Notes under the pieces: generated by a model
Database searches by the model: none
Told to the model about the DNA's origin: nothing
The model's input: the letters and a program-made list of their open reading frames with translations, nothing else
Shown: in pieces, positions 16,650 through 25,041 of the stretch
Layout of the letters: each line of letters opens with the position of its first letter
Numbering within the stretch: the first letter of the stretch is position 1
Assembly: GCA_017255395.1 (NCBI GenBank)
Contig: JAFKDC010000008.1
Coordinates: forward strand, 1-64,000
DNA length: 64,000 nucleotides
Origin: Enemella evansiae
Lineage (GTDB): Bacteria; Pseudomonadota; Alphaproteobacteria; Rhodobacterales; Rhodobacteraceae
Direction of reading: 5' to 3'
Position numbers and translations under genes: made by a program

Positions 16650-17615
16650 ATGACCGGCACGGAACAGACGCCAGAGGTACAGGGACAGGTTCGCGACGCG
16701 GTGCGCGGCAACTGGGTGGACCGCTGGGCGCCTTCGGGGGCGCGGCCCTACCTGCGACTGTCGCGCGCCGACCGGCCCATCGGCACCTGGCTCTTGCTGC
16801 TGCCCTGCTGGTGGGGGCTGCTCTTGTCGATGGTGTCGGACGGGCAGGCGCGCTGGTTCGACCTATGGATCTTCATCGGCTGCGGCATCGGCGCCGTGCT
16901 GATGCGCGGCGCGGGCTGCACCTGGAACGACATCACCGACCGGCATATCGACGGATCGGTGGCCCGCACCGCCTCGCGGCCCATCCCCTCAGGGCAAGTC
17001 ACGACGAAGCAGGCACTGGCCTGGGCCGTCGTTCAATGCCTGGTGGCCTTCTCCATCCTGATCACCTTCCCCCCGATGGCCATCGCGCTGGGGGTGCTGG
17101 CGCTGCTGCCCGTCGCCATCTACCCCTTCGCCAAGCGCTTCACATGGTGGCCGCAGGTCTTCCTTGGCATCGCCTTCAACTGGGGCGCCCTGCTGGCCTG
17201 GACGGCGCATTCGGGCACATTGGGCCTGCCCGCCGTGCTTTTGTACCTCGCGGGCATGGCCTGGACGCTGTTTTACGACACCATCTACGCCCATCAGGAC
17301 AAAGAGGACGATGCGTTGATCGGGGTCAAATCCACCGCCCGGCTGTTCGGAGACGACACGCCGAAGTGGCTGTCGCGCTTTCTGGTGATCTGCGTCTTCC
17401 TGATGGGTGCCGCCATCGTGCTTGCGGCGCCCGGGGGAAACATCATGGCGCTGGTGGTGATGATCTTCGGCCCCTGGGCCATGGGCTGGCACATGGTCTG
17501 GCAGATGCGGCGGCTGAAGCTGGACGACAACGACCGCCTGCTGGACCTGTTCCGGTCGAACCGCGACGCGGGCCTTCTGCCCGTGCTATTTTTCGCCGGT
17601 GCCCTGCTGGCTTGA
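16650..17615 (+). CDS. ubiA: 4-hydroxybenzoate polyprenyltransferase
   Basis: This 321-residue integral membrane prenyltransferase joins a polyprenyl chain to 4-hydroxybenzoate in ubiquinone synthesis. Both Mg-diphosphate motifs are present: NDITDRHIDGSVARTASRPIPSG near residue 94 and YDTIYAHQDKEDDALIGVKSTA near residue 208. About eight hydrophobic segments are visible. The ATG at 16650 was chosen because the upstream in-frame sequence is rsmE shadow. It diverges from rsmE with essentially no intergenic space. Confidence 0.94.
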   Translation: MTGTEQTPEVQGQVRDAVRGNWVDRWAPSGARPYLRLSRADRPIGTWLLLLPCWWGLLLSMVSDGQARWFDLWIFIGCGIGAVLMRGAGCTWNDITDRHIDGSVARTASRPIPSGQVTTKQALAWAVVQCLVAFSILITFPPMAIALGVLALLPVAIYPFAKRFTWWPQVFLGIAFNWGALLAWTAHSGTLGLPAVLLYLAGMAWTLFYDTIYAHQDKEDDALIGVKSTARLFGDDTPKWLSRFLVICVFLMGAAIVLAAPGGNIMALVVMIFGPWAMGWHMVWQMRRLKLDDNDRLLDLFRSNRDAGLLPVLFFAGALLA

Positions 17616-17676
17616 TTGCGCAGCCGGAGGGGCAGGCATAGATAAGTCCGGACGAAACTGGGGATAACCGACTCTC

Positions 17677-19611
17677 ATGCGGCTTTCGACGCTCTTCACC
17701 ATCGGCGGAACCTTCACGGCAGCCGGGGCACTCAGCCTTGTTGCCGCCTATTTCTCGGCCCAGATGGTGGAAAACGCCTCTATCACCAGCGTCCTGAACG
17801 AGCTGGACTCCGAGGGCCTGACCTGGGCCGAGGTCGACACCAACGGGTTGCAGGTCTTCCTGATCGGCACCGCGCCCGACGAGGCCGCCCGCTTTCAGGC
17901 CCTGTCCACCGCCGGACGGGTCGTCGACGCCAGCCGCGTGATCGACCAGATGCTGGTGGAAGACCCCGAAGACCTCGCCCCGCCGTATTTCTCGCTGGAG
18001 ATCCTGCGCAACGACGCCGGCATCTCGGTGATCGGCCTCGTGCCCACCTCGACCGACCGCGAGGCGCTGATGGACAGTTTCCATGCGGCGGCCAAGGGGG
18101 TCGAGGTATCCGACCTGCTCGAATCCGCCGATTTCCCGGCGCCCGAGGGCTGGGACGATGCGCTGCACTTTGCCACCGCGGCCCTGCGCGACCTGCCGCG
18201 GTCGAAGATCTCTGTCGATGCCGAGCGGGTCGAGATCACCGCCATGACCGACAGCGCCGAGGCCCGGTCCCGCATCGAGACCGCCCTGACCCGCCGCAAG
18301 CCCGAGGATCTGCGGCTGGCGCTGGACCTCTCGGCGCCGCGGCCGGTGATCTCGCCCTTCGCGCTGCGCTTCACGATCGACGGGAACGGGGCGCGATTCG
18401 ACGCCTGTTCTGCCGATACCGAAGCCACGCGCGACCGCATCCTTCGCGCCGCCACGGGCGCGGGGCTGGAGGACAAGGCCACCTGCACGCTGGGCCTTGG
18501 CGCCCCCTCGCGCCGCTGGGCCGATGCGACCGAACTGGCGATTTCCAAGCTGGCCGAACTGGGACAGGGCTCGGTCACCTTCTCCAACACCGACGTCGCC
18601 CTGATCGCCGCCGAGGGCACCGACGAGGCCAGCTTCGACCGCGTGGTGGGCGAATTGCAGGCCGCCCTGCCCGAGGTCTTTGCCCTGCACGCCACCCTGA
18701 CCAAGCCGCCCGAGGCGCAGGACGACGGCCCGATCGAGTTCATCGCCACCCTGTCGCCCGAGGGCCGCGTACAGATGCGCGGGCGCCTGTCGTCGGATAG
18801 CGCCCGCACGACCATGGACAGCTTCGCCAAGGCGCGCTTCGGCTCTGAAAACGTCTATACCGCCGCCCGCGTCGCCGAGAACATGCCGCAGGACTGGCCG
18901 GTGCGCACGCTGGCCGGGCTGGAAACGCTGGCGACGCTGGCCAACGGGTCGGTCACCGTCACGCCCGACGGCATCACCGTGCGCGGCAAGACCGGCAATG
19001 CCGATGCCGATGCCGAGATCGCCGCGCTGCTGGCCGACAAGATAGGCGAAGGCGCCGCGATGGATATCTCGGTGGAATACGTCGAACGTCTGGACCCGCT
19101 GCTGGGCCTGCCCTCGCCCGAGGAATGCGAGGCACAGATCGTCCAGACCATCGGCGCCCGCAAGATCAGCTTCGAACCCGGCGCCGCGACGCTGGATGCC
19201 TCTGCCGAAGAGATCATGGACGAACTGGCGGAACTGCTGAAGCGCTGCGGCGACATCCCGCTGGAAATCGGCGGCCACACCGACAGCCAGGGCCGCGAAA
19301 GCATGAACCAGGAACTGTCGCGCGACCGCGCGCAGGCGGTTCTGGACGCGCTGCGCACACGCCTCGTGCCGGTCAAGAGCTACACGGTGCGCGGCTACGG
19401 CGAAGAGACCCCCATCGCGGACAACGGCACCGAAGCGGGACGCGAGGAAAACCGTCGGATCGAATTCAAGCTCTTGAAAATCGCCTCCGAAGAGGGGCAA
19501 GAGGGAGACGAACCGGCGGATGGGGACTCGCCGGATCCGGAATCGGACGAGCCGGCAGAGACCGGAGAGGCAGATGTCCCCGCGGAAGGGCCCGCGGATG
19601 AACAGAGGTGA
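17677..19611 (+). CDS. OmpA-family outer-membrane/periplasmic protein with BON-like repeats
   Basis: This is a 644-residue protein. Residues 1-30 are a hydrophobic signal or anchor (TLFTIGGTFTAAGALSLVAAYFSA). The middle has several repeated 60-70-residue alpha/beta units that look like BON domains, each with a VSVTPDGITVRG-type beta hairpin. The C-terminal OmpA peptidoglycan-binding domain (about residues 490-605) includes ISFEPGAATLD, GGHTDSQGRESMNQELSRDRAQAVLDAL and RREENRRIEFKLL-like sequence. It probably tethers the envelope to peptidoglycan. An acidic tail follows. The next gene overlaps its stop codon. Confidence 0.88.
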   Translation: MRLSTLFTIGGTFTAAGALSLVAAYFSAQMVENASITSVLNELDSEGLTWAEVDTNGLQVFLIGTAPDEAARFQALSTAGRVVDASRVIDQMLVEDPEDLAPPYFSLEILRNDAGISVIGLVPTSTDREALMDSFHAAAKGVEVSDLLESADFPAPEGWDDALHFATAALRDLPRSKISVDAERVEITAMTDSAEARSRIETALTRRKPEDLRLALDLSAPRPVISPFALRFTIDGNGARFDACSADTEATRDRILRAATGAGLEDKATCTLGLGAPSRRWADATELAISKLAELGQGSVTFSNTDVALIAAEGTDEASFDRVVGELQAALPEVFALHATLTKPPEAQDDGPIEFIATLSPEGRVQMRGRLSSDSARTTMDSFAKARFGSENVYTAARVAENMPQDWPVRTLAGLETLATLANGSVTVTPDGITVRGKTGNADADAEIAALLADKIGEGAAMDISVEYVERLDPLLGLPSPEECEAQIVQTIGARKISFEPGAATLDASAEEIMDELAELLKRCGDIPLEIGGHTDSQGRESMNQELSRDRAQAVLDALRTRLVPVKSYTVRGYGEETPIADNGTEAGREENRRIEFKLLKIASEEGQEGDEPADGDSPDPESDEPAETGEADVPAEGPADEQR

Positions 19612-19924
19612 ATTCATAGTCGTCACGGCGATCATCCTGTTCGTGGCCTTCTGCCTCGGATGGTTCGCCCATTGGCTGGTTCACCGCTTTCGCCGCGTCA
19701 GTCAGGCCGACGTCGATCAGCTGGAACGCATGAGCCAGGAACTGCACGAGGCCGAGGAAACCCGCGATCAGGCGATCACCTACCTGCAGCAGCGCGAGGC
19801 CGAGCTGACCAACCAGCTGGTCCAGACCGAAGCGGAACTGCGGGCGGCGATGGACGGCCTGCGCGAAGCCCGGACCGAAGCCGAGGAAATGCGGACCTAC
19901 GTCGAGCGCATGAACGGCGCCTGA
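19598..19924 (+). CDS. Small membrane-anchored coiled-coil protein
   Basis: This 108-residue protein has one N-terminal transmembrane segment (FIVVTAIILFVAFCLGWFAHWLVH, residues 6-29) followed by a long charged helix from residue 34 to the end. The heptad-like ADVDQLERMSQELHEAEETRD and QREAELTNQLVQTEAELRAAM stretches predict a coiled coil. The ATG at 19598 overlaps the OmpA-family stop and has a GGAAGGG Shine-Dalgarno sequence, so the two are co-translated and probably work together in the envelope. No named family was recognised. Confidence 0.8.
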   Translation: MNRGEFIVVTAIILFVAFCLGWFAHWLVHRFRRVSQADVDQLERMSQELHEAEETRDQAITYLQQREAELTNQLVQTEAELRAAMDGLREARTEAEEMRTYVERMNGA

Positions 19925-20160
19925 GGCCACCCGGCAGGATCGGCAGGACCCCTGCGGGTTCTGCGCAGCCCCGGCCCTGGCCGGGTTTCAGCCCCGCGCA
20001 GCGCCGTTTCTCTCCGGTCGCCCTACCCATCCCGCTGCCTGCCGCGCCGCCTGTGCAGGATGGGTTTCCGACCCACCGCTCCCGCCGGAGATCCGCCCTT
20101 CCCCCCCGGCCCGCGATATGGGATGACCCCGGCAAACCCTGTCCGGACGGAGCCCGCCTC

Positions 20161-21033
20161 ATGACCCAGCTGATCACCGCCCTTTCCGAGGTCTCCGACC
20201 GCTACGACGCGCTCTTCGTCGATCTCTGGGGCTGCGTCCACGACGGCGTGACGGCCTTCCCCGAGGCGGTGGCCGCGCTTCAGGCCTACCGTGCCAGGGG
20301 TGGCGCGGTGATCCTTGTCACCAATGCCCCGCGCTCGCGCCACGAGGTGGCCAAGCAGCTGGTCCGCTTCGGCGTACCGACCGACGCCTATGACGATATC
20401 GCCACATCCGGCGACAGCGGGCGCGCGGCGATGTTTCAGGGCGCCGTGGGCAACAAGGTCTGGTTCATCGGGCAGGAGTTCGACCGCAGCTTCTTCGAGC
20501 CACTTCAGTTGATCGAGAACCCCGCCCCCGTCGAGGTCGTCCCGCTGGAAGAGGCCGAAGGCATCGTCTGCTGCGGCCCGCTGGACCCGCATGCGGACCC
20601 CGACGTCTACCGCCCGCAGTTCCTGCTGGCCAAGCAGCGCGGGCTGAAGCTGCTTTGTGCCAACCCCGATATCGTGGTGGATCGCGGCGGACAGCGCGAA
20701 TACTGCGCCGGTGCGCTGGCCGCGCTTTACACCGAGATGGGCGGCGAGAGCCTTTACTTCGGCAAGCCGCATCCGCCGATCTACGACCTTGCCCGGCGGC
20801 GGCTGGAGCAGCACCGCAAGGGCGTGGCCGACGCGGGCATCCTCGCCATCGGCGACGGCCCGGCCACCGATGTCCGGGGCGCCATGGGCGAGGACCTCGA
20901 TTCGCTCTTCATCACCGGCGGGCTGGCGCGCGAAGAGACCCGCACCGAGACCCAGCCCGAACCCGGGGCGCTGACCGACTATATCGCCAGCCAGCAGATC
21001 GCGCCGACCTTCTCGATCGGCTACCTGCGCTGA
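20161..21033 (+). CDS. TIGR01459-family HAD-type hydrolase
   Basis: This 290-residue HAD-superfamily (IIA subclass, NagD-like) phosphatase has motif I FVDLWGCVHDG at residues 20-30, motif II VTNAPRSR near residue 60, and FGKPHPPIY followed by AIGDGPATDVRGAMGEDLDSLFITGG for motifs III/IV. The first motif has DLWGC in place of the usual DxDGT/DLDGT core; the second catalytic acid position is therefore replaced, as is typical for this alphaproteobacterial family. The substrate is unknown. Confidence 0.9.
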   Translation: MTQLITALSEVSDRYDALFVDLWGCVHDGVTAFPEAVAALQAYRARGGAVILVTNAPRSRHEVAKQLVRFGVPTDAYDDIATSGDSGRAAMFQGAVGNKVWFIGQEFDRSFFEPLQLIENPAPVEVVPLEEAEGIVCCGPLDPHADPDVYRPQFLLAKQRGLKLLCANPDIVVDRGGQREYCAGALAALYTEMGGESLYFGKPHPPIYDLARRRLEQHRKGVADAGILAIGDGPATDVRGAMGEDLDSLFITGGLAREETRTETQPEPGALTDYIASQQIAPTFSIGYLR

Positions 21034-21040
21034 GCGCGGG

Positions 21041-21166
21041 TCACTCGACCCACAGGTAGCGGCGCTCCGCGCCCTTCGGGGCCGGGCGCCGCCTTGGGCG
21101 CGCGCCCTCCGGCGCCCAGCGGCCCAGTTGCAGCATCATCAGGACGTGGTGATCGTAGTAGCTCAT
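21041..21166 (-). CDS. 41-residue protein of unknown function
   Basis: This short open frame runs from ATG (21164-21166) to TGA (21041-21043). It encodes MSYYDHHVLMMLQLGRWAPE, then a proline/arginine-rich middle and a C-terminal ERRYLWVE. It is too short for standard tracks, but the start is well placed: it is divergent from the WYL regulator gene, with a TGACA/TGTCA operator-like site between them. The aromatic, histidine-rich start does not look random. No family is recognised. The main alternative is chance. Confidence 0.5.
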   Translation of the reverse strand: MSYYDHHVLMMLQLGRWAPEGARPRRRPAPKGAERRYLWVE

Positions 21167-21213
21167 GGCTGCGGCCCTTTCTCCTGCGTTTCCGGCACCC
21201 TGCGCCAAGGCCA

Positions 21214-21252
21214 CTGACACCCCGTTGTCAGCAGTCCATGCTAGCCTGTCAG
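21214..21252. promoter_or_regulatory. Inverted repeat CTGACA-N6-TGTCAG plus a third half-site
   Basis: CTGACA (21214-21219) and TGTCAG (21226-21231) form a 6-bp inverted repeat, and CTGTCAG recurs at 21246-21252. The cluster lies between the divergent 41-residue gene and the WYL regulator gene, 22 bases before the regulator ATG. It is a good candidate operator for autoregulation. Confidence 0.55.
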
Positions 21253-21273
21253 CACCGCACCCGGAGACAGCCC

Positions 21274-21972
21274 ATGCAGCGCACCAACCGCCTGTTCGAG
21301 ATCATCCAGATCCTGCGGGGGGAAACCCGGCCGATGACCGCCGCCGCCCTCGCCCTGCGGCTGGAGGTCAGCGCCCGCACCATCTACCGCGATATTGCCG
21401 CGCTTCAGGCCATGCGCACGCCCATCGAGGGCGAGGCGGGCCTAGGCTATATCCTGCGGCGCAGCTACGACCTGCCGCCGCTGAACTTCGATCCCGAAGA
21501 AATCGTCGCCCTGCGCGTCGGCCTGTCGATGCTGGCCCGCACCGGCGACGGCGCCCTGCAGGCGGCGGCGACCTGCATCTGCACCAAGGTCGACGCCCTG
21601 CGCGACGGCGCCGACTGGCTGGACGTGGCGCCATGGGGCGCGCCACTGGACGATCCGGCCAAGGGCTGCGTGTCCAAGGCGGCGCTGCGTCAGGCGATCA
21701 GCGACTGCCGCAAGCTGCGGCTGGTCTATCGCGACGAGACCGGCGCCGAGACCCGGCGCATCGTCCGACCGCTGGCCATGATCTATCACCTCGACTGCGT
21801 CATGCTGGCGGCCTGGTGCGAACTGCGCGGCGCGCTGCGCCATTTTCGCACCGACCGCATGTGGGAGGCAGAGCCGCTCGACGCCCGCTTTCCCGAGCAG
21901 GCCGAAACGCTGCGGGCGCTCTGGCGCGAGGCCGAAGCGGGCGCCCCGGCGCCAGAGTCGCCCCGGTCGTGA
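21274..21972 (+). CDS. HTH/WYL-domain transcriptional regulator (YafY-like)
   Basis: This 232-residue DeoR-type regulator has an N-terminal helix-turn-helix: RTNRLFEIIQILRGETRPMTAAALALRLEVSARTIYRDIAALQ, residues 3-45. A wing follows with GLGYILRRSYDLPPLNF, and then a WYL ligand-binding domain from about residue 135, beginning AISDCRKLRLVYRDETGAE. WYL domains often sense nucleotides or other ligands, but the effector here is unknown. The repeated TGTCA half-sites just upstream suggest it controls itself and the divergent 41-residue gene. Confidence 0.9.
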   Translation: MQRTNRLFEIIQILRGETRPMTAAALALRLEVSARTIYRDIAALQAMRTPIEGEAGLGYILRRSYDLPPLNFDPEEIVALRVGLSMLARTGDGALQAAATCICTKVDALRDGADWLDVAPWGAPLDDPAKGCVSKAALRQAISDCRKLRLVYRDETGAETRRIVRPLAMIYHLDCVMLAAWCELRGALRHFRTDRMWEAEPLDARFPEQAETLRALWREAEAGAPAPESPRS

Positions 21973-22096
21973 CTGCGACGAAAGGTGCATCCTGCGCATT
22001 TCTTCTTGATTTTCTGCGCGCGCAAAGTAATTAAGTTTCCTTAGCGGATGATTCCGCGGTTCAAAATTACCCAAGGGCGCAGCCATGGAGGGCGAG

Positions 22097-22540
22097 ATGT
22101 TGGACAATATGCCACGCGGCACGATCTGCATCGAGGACATCGAGATGGGCATGACACGCCACCTGCGCAAACAGGTGACGGATCAGGACATCGAAATGTT
22201 CGCCGAGGTCTCGACCGACCGGAACCCGGTGCATCTGGACGACGACTACGCCCAGGACACCATCTTCGAGGGCCGAATCGCCCATGGCATGCTGACCGCC
22301 GGTCTGATCTCTGCGGTGATCGGCGAACAGCTTCCCGGCCACGGCACCGTCTATCTGGGCCAGTCGCTGAAGTTCCTCGCCCCGGTCCGCCCCGGCGACA
22401 TGGTCTATGCCGAGGTCAAGGTGACCGACATCGACATCGCCAAGCGCCGCGTCACGCTGGAAACCCACTGCTCGGTCGACGGCAAGAAGGTGGTCATCGG
22501 AGAGGCCAAGGTCCTCGCCCCCTCGCGCAAGTTCGACTGA
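22097..22540 (+). CDS. MaoC-family (R)-specific enoyl-CoA hydratase
   Basis: This 147-residue hot-dog-fold hydratase has the catalytic pattern AEVSTDRNPVHLDDDYAQDTIFEGRIAHGM, where the Asp and His of the D-x5-H motif are the catalytic pair. A VYLGQSLKFLAPVRPGDMV segment follows. PhaJ-type members hydrate crotonyl-CoA to (R)-3-hydroxybutyryl-CoA, linking beta-oxidation to polyhydroxyalkanoate. I chose ATG 22097 because GGAGGG lies at ideal distance before it; the ATG at 22085 would add four residues and itself contains that site. A terminator hairpin lies at 22649. Confidence 0.9.
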   Translation: MLDNMPRGTICIEDIEMGMTRHLRKQVTDQDIEMFAEVSTDRNPVHLDDDYAQDTIFEGRIAHGMLTAGLISAVIGEQLPGHGTVYLGQSLKFLAPVRPGDMVYAEVKVTDIDIAKRRVTLETHCSVDGKKVVIGEAKVLAPSRKFD

Positions 22541-22648
22541 CGGCGGGCGCCGCTTTAGCATCCGGCGGACGGTCTCGCATCGCCTGCCGCGCGTTCGGGG
22601 CAGCGGCACTGGGGAATTCCCGTTGAAGACCGGATGGAATAAGATCAG

Positions 22649-22680
22649 GCCGTGGCTCCCGCCACGGCTTCTTTCGTTTC
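22649..22680 (+). terminator. Intrinsic terminator downstream of the MaoC gene
   Basis: GCCGTGG (22649-22655) pairs perfectly with CCACGGC (22662-22668) across a six-base loop, followed by TTCTTTCGTTT. It terminates rightward transcription 108 bases after the hydratase stop and 14 bases before the next start. Confidence 0.7.
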
Positions 22681-22693
22681 AGGGATTTTGCAC

Positions 22694-23176
22694 ATGATCA
22701 TCCGGTTCTCCGCCCTTGCGGTCGCCCTCTCGACGGGCGCCGCCTTTGCCGCCTGCTCCTCTGCCCAGGCGACCTTTCTCTCCTGCCCGGTTGAAGGCAG
22801 CGGAAAATGGCTGGAGGTCTGCGCCGAGGATCAGGCGGCGGTCTACCGCTACGGCCCCTCCAGGCACCCGGAACTGGAACTGGTCGAGCAATACGGCCCG
22901 CTCGATTACGCGCCATGGCCCGGCGTGGGCCGGTCGGTCTGGGAAACGGTGACCTTCTACAACGGCAGCTACAGCTACACGGTCACGATCAGCATGGACC
23001 GGATGGACGAAAGCGCCTGGCCCGAGGGCGGGGTGACCGTGCGCAACGGCGGGACCGACCTCGCCCGTCTGGACTGCCGACCGCAAGAGGCGCAGGTCGG
23101 CTGGACCGAAGGCCTGACGATGGGCAAGGAACGCGCAGGCCTGCGCTGGGACCCGGACAGCGGCTGGAGCCGCTGA
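22694..23176 (+). CDS. Exported protein of unknown function
   Basis: This 160-residue protein has a clear signal peptide (MIIRFSALAVALSTGAAFAAC). The mature part has four cysteines, CSSAQATFLSCPVEGSGKWLEVC and a later LDCRP, likely paired as disulfides in the periplasm. Motifs such as YRYGPSRHPELELVE and FYNGSYSYTVTISM resemble a family of small periplasmic proteins in Rhodobacteraceae, but I cannot name it. ATG 22694 was chosen over an in-frame GTG upstream because the signal peptide begins there and the upstream part is the terminator. Confidence 0.78.
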   Translation: MIIRFSALAVALSTGAAFAACSSAQATFLSCPVEGSGKWLEVCAEDQAAVYRYGPSRHPELELVEQYGPLDYAPWPGVGRSVWETVTFYNGSYSYTVTISMDRMDESAWPEGGVTVRNGGTDLARLDCRPQEAQVGWTEGLTMGKERAGLRWDPDSGWSR

Positions 23177-23253
23177 CACCCGGCGGGGGGACCCGGTCGG
23201 GCGCCCGGCCCCTGTGACCACCCCCTGTGGCCGCCGCAGGCCCCGCGTCCCGG

Positions 23254-24282
23254 CTACAGGCGGAACCCCTCCGGAATGGCGTCATGGCCGTCTAAGATCA
23301 GGTCGGCCATGACCTCGGCGACTTTCGGCGCCATGCCGAAACCGATCTTGAAACCGCCGTTGGCCACGTAATGCCCGGGCCTGCCGGGCCATGCGCCCAG
23401 CAGCGGCGCGCGGCTGCGCGCGCGCGGGCGCACCCCGGCCCAGCGTTGCAGCACCGGCGCCCCGGCCAGTTGCGGCATCAGCACGCGGGCGCGGGCGATC
23501 AGCGCCTCGCACTGGTCGTCCACCGCGTCGGGCGCCTCGAAGTCGCGCTCGGAGGTCGAGCCGATGGCCACGGTTCCGTCGGCATGGGGGATGATGTGCA
23601 TCCCGTCGACAAAGACCTGCGGCGCCTCGCGGGCATCGAACCCCAGCAGGGCCGCCTGCCCCTTCACGCCGTCGCCGACCTTGCGGCCCATGGCCTCGGA
23701 GAGGTCCAGCAACCCGCGCCAGCCGGTCGCCCAGACCACCGCCCCGCGATCCTCGCCCTGCGTGACGATCTCGGCGCCGCGCGCCGTCAGGGCCGCCTGC
23801 AGCGCGGCGCAGGCGCGGCGGGGAAACATCCGCGCCGTCAGCGTGTCGCGGATGACAAGGCCCGAGGCAGAGGGCGGCACGAAGGCCCCCGCCTCTGCCG
23901 CCGGGATGACCTGCCACTCTGCCTGCCCTTGCCACAGCCGCGCCGCGCCCCCGGCCCGTGCCTGCGCCAGCGCCAGCCCTGCCTCGTCGGCAATCGGCTG
24001 AAGCCGCCCGCTGCGCCCGTAGCCCGCCGACAGGCCCCCGGCCTCTTCGACCCCGCGCCAGAAGCCTTCGGCCATCAGCAGGCTGTCCAGCTGGAAGGCC
24101 TTCTTCTCGTTCCAGTTCTCCGGCACATGCGGCGCCAGCGCCCCGACCACGCCGCCCGAAGACCCGGCCCCCGGGCCCGCGGGGTCGATGACCCGCACCC
24201 GGGCCCCGCGCCGCAGGCAGGTCCAGGCCACCGAAAGGCCGAAGATCCCGGCACCGCGAATCGTCACATCCCGGCTTGTCAT
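23254..24282 (-). CDS. FAD-dependent oxidoreductase, DAAO family (possible MnmC oxidase half)
   Basis: This 342-residue flavoprotein has the dinucleotide-binding GAGIFGLSVAWTCLRRGARVRVID at residues 10-33, then SSGGVVGALAPHVPENWNEKKAFQ. It has a C-terminal FAD motif VANGGFKIGFGMAPKVAEVMADLI. The family includes glycine oxidase, D-amino-acid dehydrogenases and the oxidase half of MnmC. It is divergent from mnmD, which encodes the other half of E. coli's bifunctional MnmC, so it may remove the carboxymethyl group of cmnm5-uridine in tRNA. ThiO-type glycine oxidase is the alternative. An AGGAGGCG Shine-Dalgarno sequence supports ATG 24282. Confidence 0.85.
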   Translation of the reverse strand: MTSRDVTIRGAGIFGLSVAWTCLRRGARVRVIDPAGPGAGSSGGVVGALAPHVPENWNEKKAFQLDSLLMAEGFWRGVEEAGGLSAGYGRSGRLQPIADEAGLALAQARAGGAARLWQGQAEWQVIPAAEAGAFVPPSASGLVIRDTLTARMFPRRACAALQAALTARGAEIVTQGEDRGAVVWATGWRGLLDLSEAMGRKVGDGVKGQAALLGFDAREAPQVFVDGMHIIPHADGTVAIGSTSERDFEAPDAVDDQCEALIARARVLMPQLAGAPVLQRWAGVRPRARSRAPLLGAWPGRPGHYVANGGFKIGFGMAPKVAEVMADLILDGHDAIPEGFRL

Positions 24283-24376
24283 TCCCCGCGCCTCCTGCAA
24301 GTTTGCGCCCTGTCCCGGGGCCGCCGTTCCGGCCCGGGGCCTTCCTTATCGCAGCCCCGGGCAGAAGGGCCAGACC

Positions 24377-25039
24377 ATGCCGCCAGCCACGCTGGAATGG
24401 CGGGGAGAGATCCCCGTCTCCACCCGTTTCGACGACCCCTATTTCTCGCTCGAGGACGGGCTGAGTGAGACACGCCACGTCTTTCTGGCCGGCAACGGGT
24501 TGCCCGGGCGCTTCCGCGACGGCTTTCACGTCGCCGAACTGGGCTTTGGCACCGGGCTGAACTTGCTGACGACCCTCAAGGCCTGGCGCGACACCGGACA
24601 GAGCGGGCGGCTGCGCTTCACCACCTTCGAGGCCTTCCCGCTGGAGGCGCCCGAGATGCTGCGCGCGCAGGCCGCCTTTCCGGAACTGGAGGCCCTGAGC
24701 CAGGAGCTGGCGCCGTTCTGGCAGCGGGGGGCGCACAGCTTTGACCTGCCCGACCTGCGCTTCGAGATGATCGTGGGCGACGCGCGCGAGACCCTGCCAC
24801 GCTGGCAGGGCGCGGCGGATGCCTGGTTCCTCGACGGCTTTTCCCCGGCCCGCAACCCCGAGCTGTGGGGCGCGGCGCTGCTGGCCGAGGTCGCGGGGCA
24901 CATGGCCCCGGGCGGCACGGCGGCCACCTATACGGCGGCGGGCCACGTACGCCGCGCGCTTCAGGCGGCGGGGCTGGCCGTCGCCCGCGTCCCGGGCTAC
25001 GGGCGCAAACGACATATGACCATCGCGGAAAGGCCCTGA
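24377..25039 (+). CDS. mnmD: tRNA (5-methylaminomethyl-2-thiouridine34) methyltransferase MnmD
   Basis: This 220-residue Rossmann-fold SAM methyltransferase corresponds to the N-terminal MnmC2 domain (DUF752). It has FLAGNGLPGRF, motif I VAELGFGTGLNLLTTLKAW at about residues 52-70, TFEAFPL after it, and the catalytic-site WFLDGFSPARNPELW near residue 150. It methylates nm5-U34 to mnm5-U34 in anticodons. In E. coli it is fused to an FAD oxidase; here it stands alone with a flavoenzyme gene divergent to it. The EamA transporter gene begins two bases after its stop. Confidence 0.93.
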   Translation: MPPATLEWRGEIPVSTRFDDPYFSLEDGLSETRHVFLAGNGLPGRFRDGFHVAELGFGTGLNLLTTLKAWRDTGQSGRLRFTTFEAFPLEAPEMLRAQAAFPELEALSQELAPFWQRGAHSFDLPDLRFEMIVGDARETLPRWQGAADAWFLDGFSPARNPELWGAALLAEVAGHMAPGGTAATYTAAGHVRRALQAAGLAVARVPGYGRKRHMTIAERP

Positions 25040-25041
25040 GC

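Noticed and set aside
17443-19635. 730-codon open frame on the minus strand
   Set aside because: It is the antisense of ubiA and the OmpA-family gene, with arginine/glycine-rich sequence, no conserved motif and no ribosome-binding site. High GC content creates such shadows.
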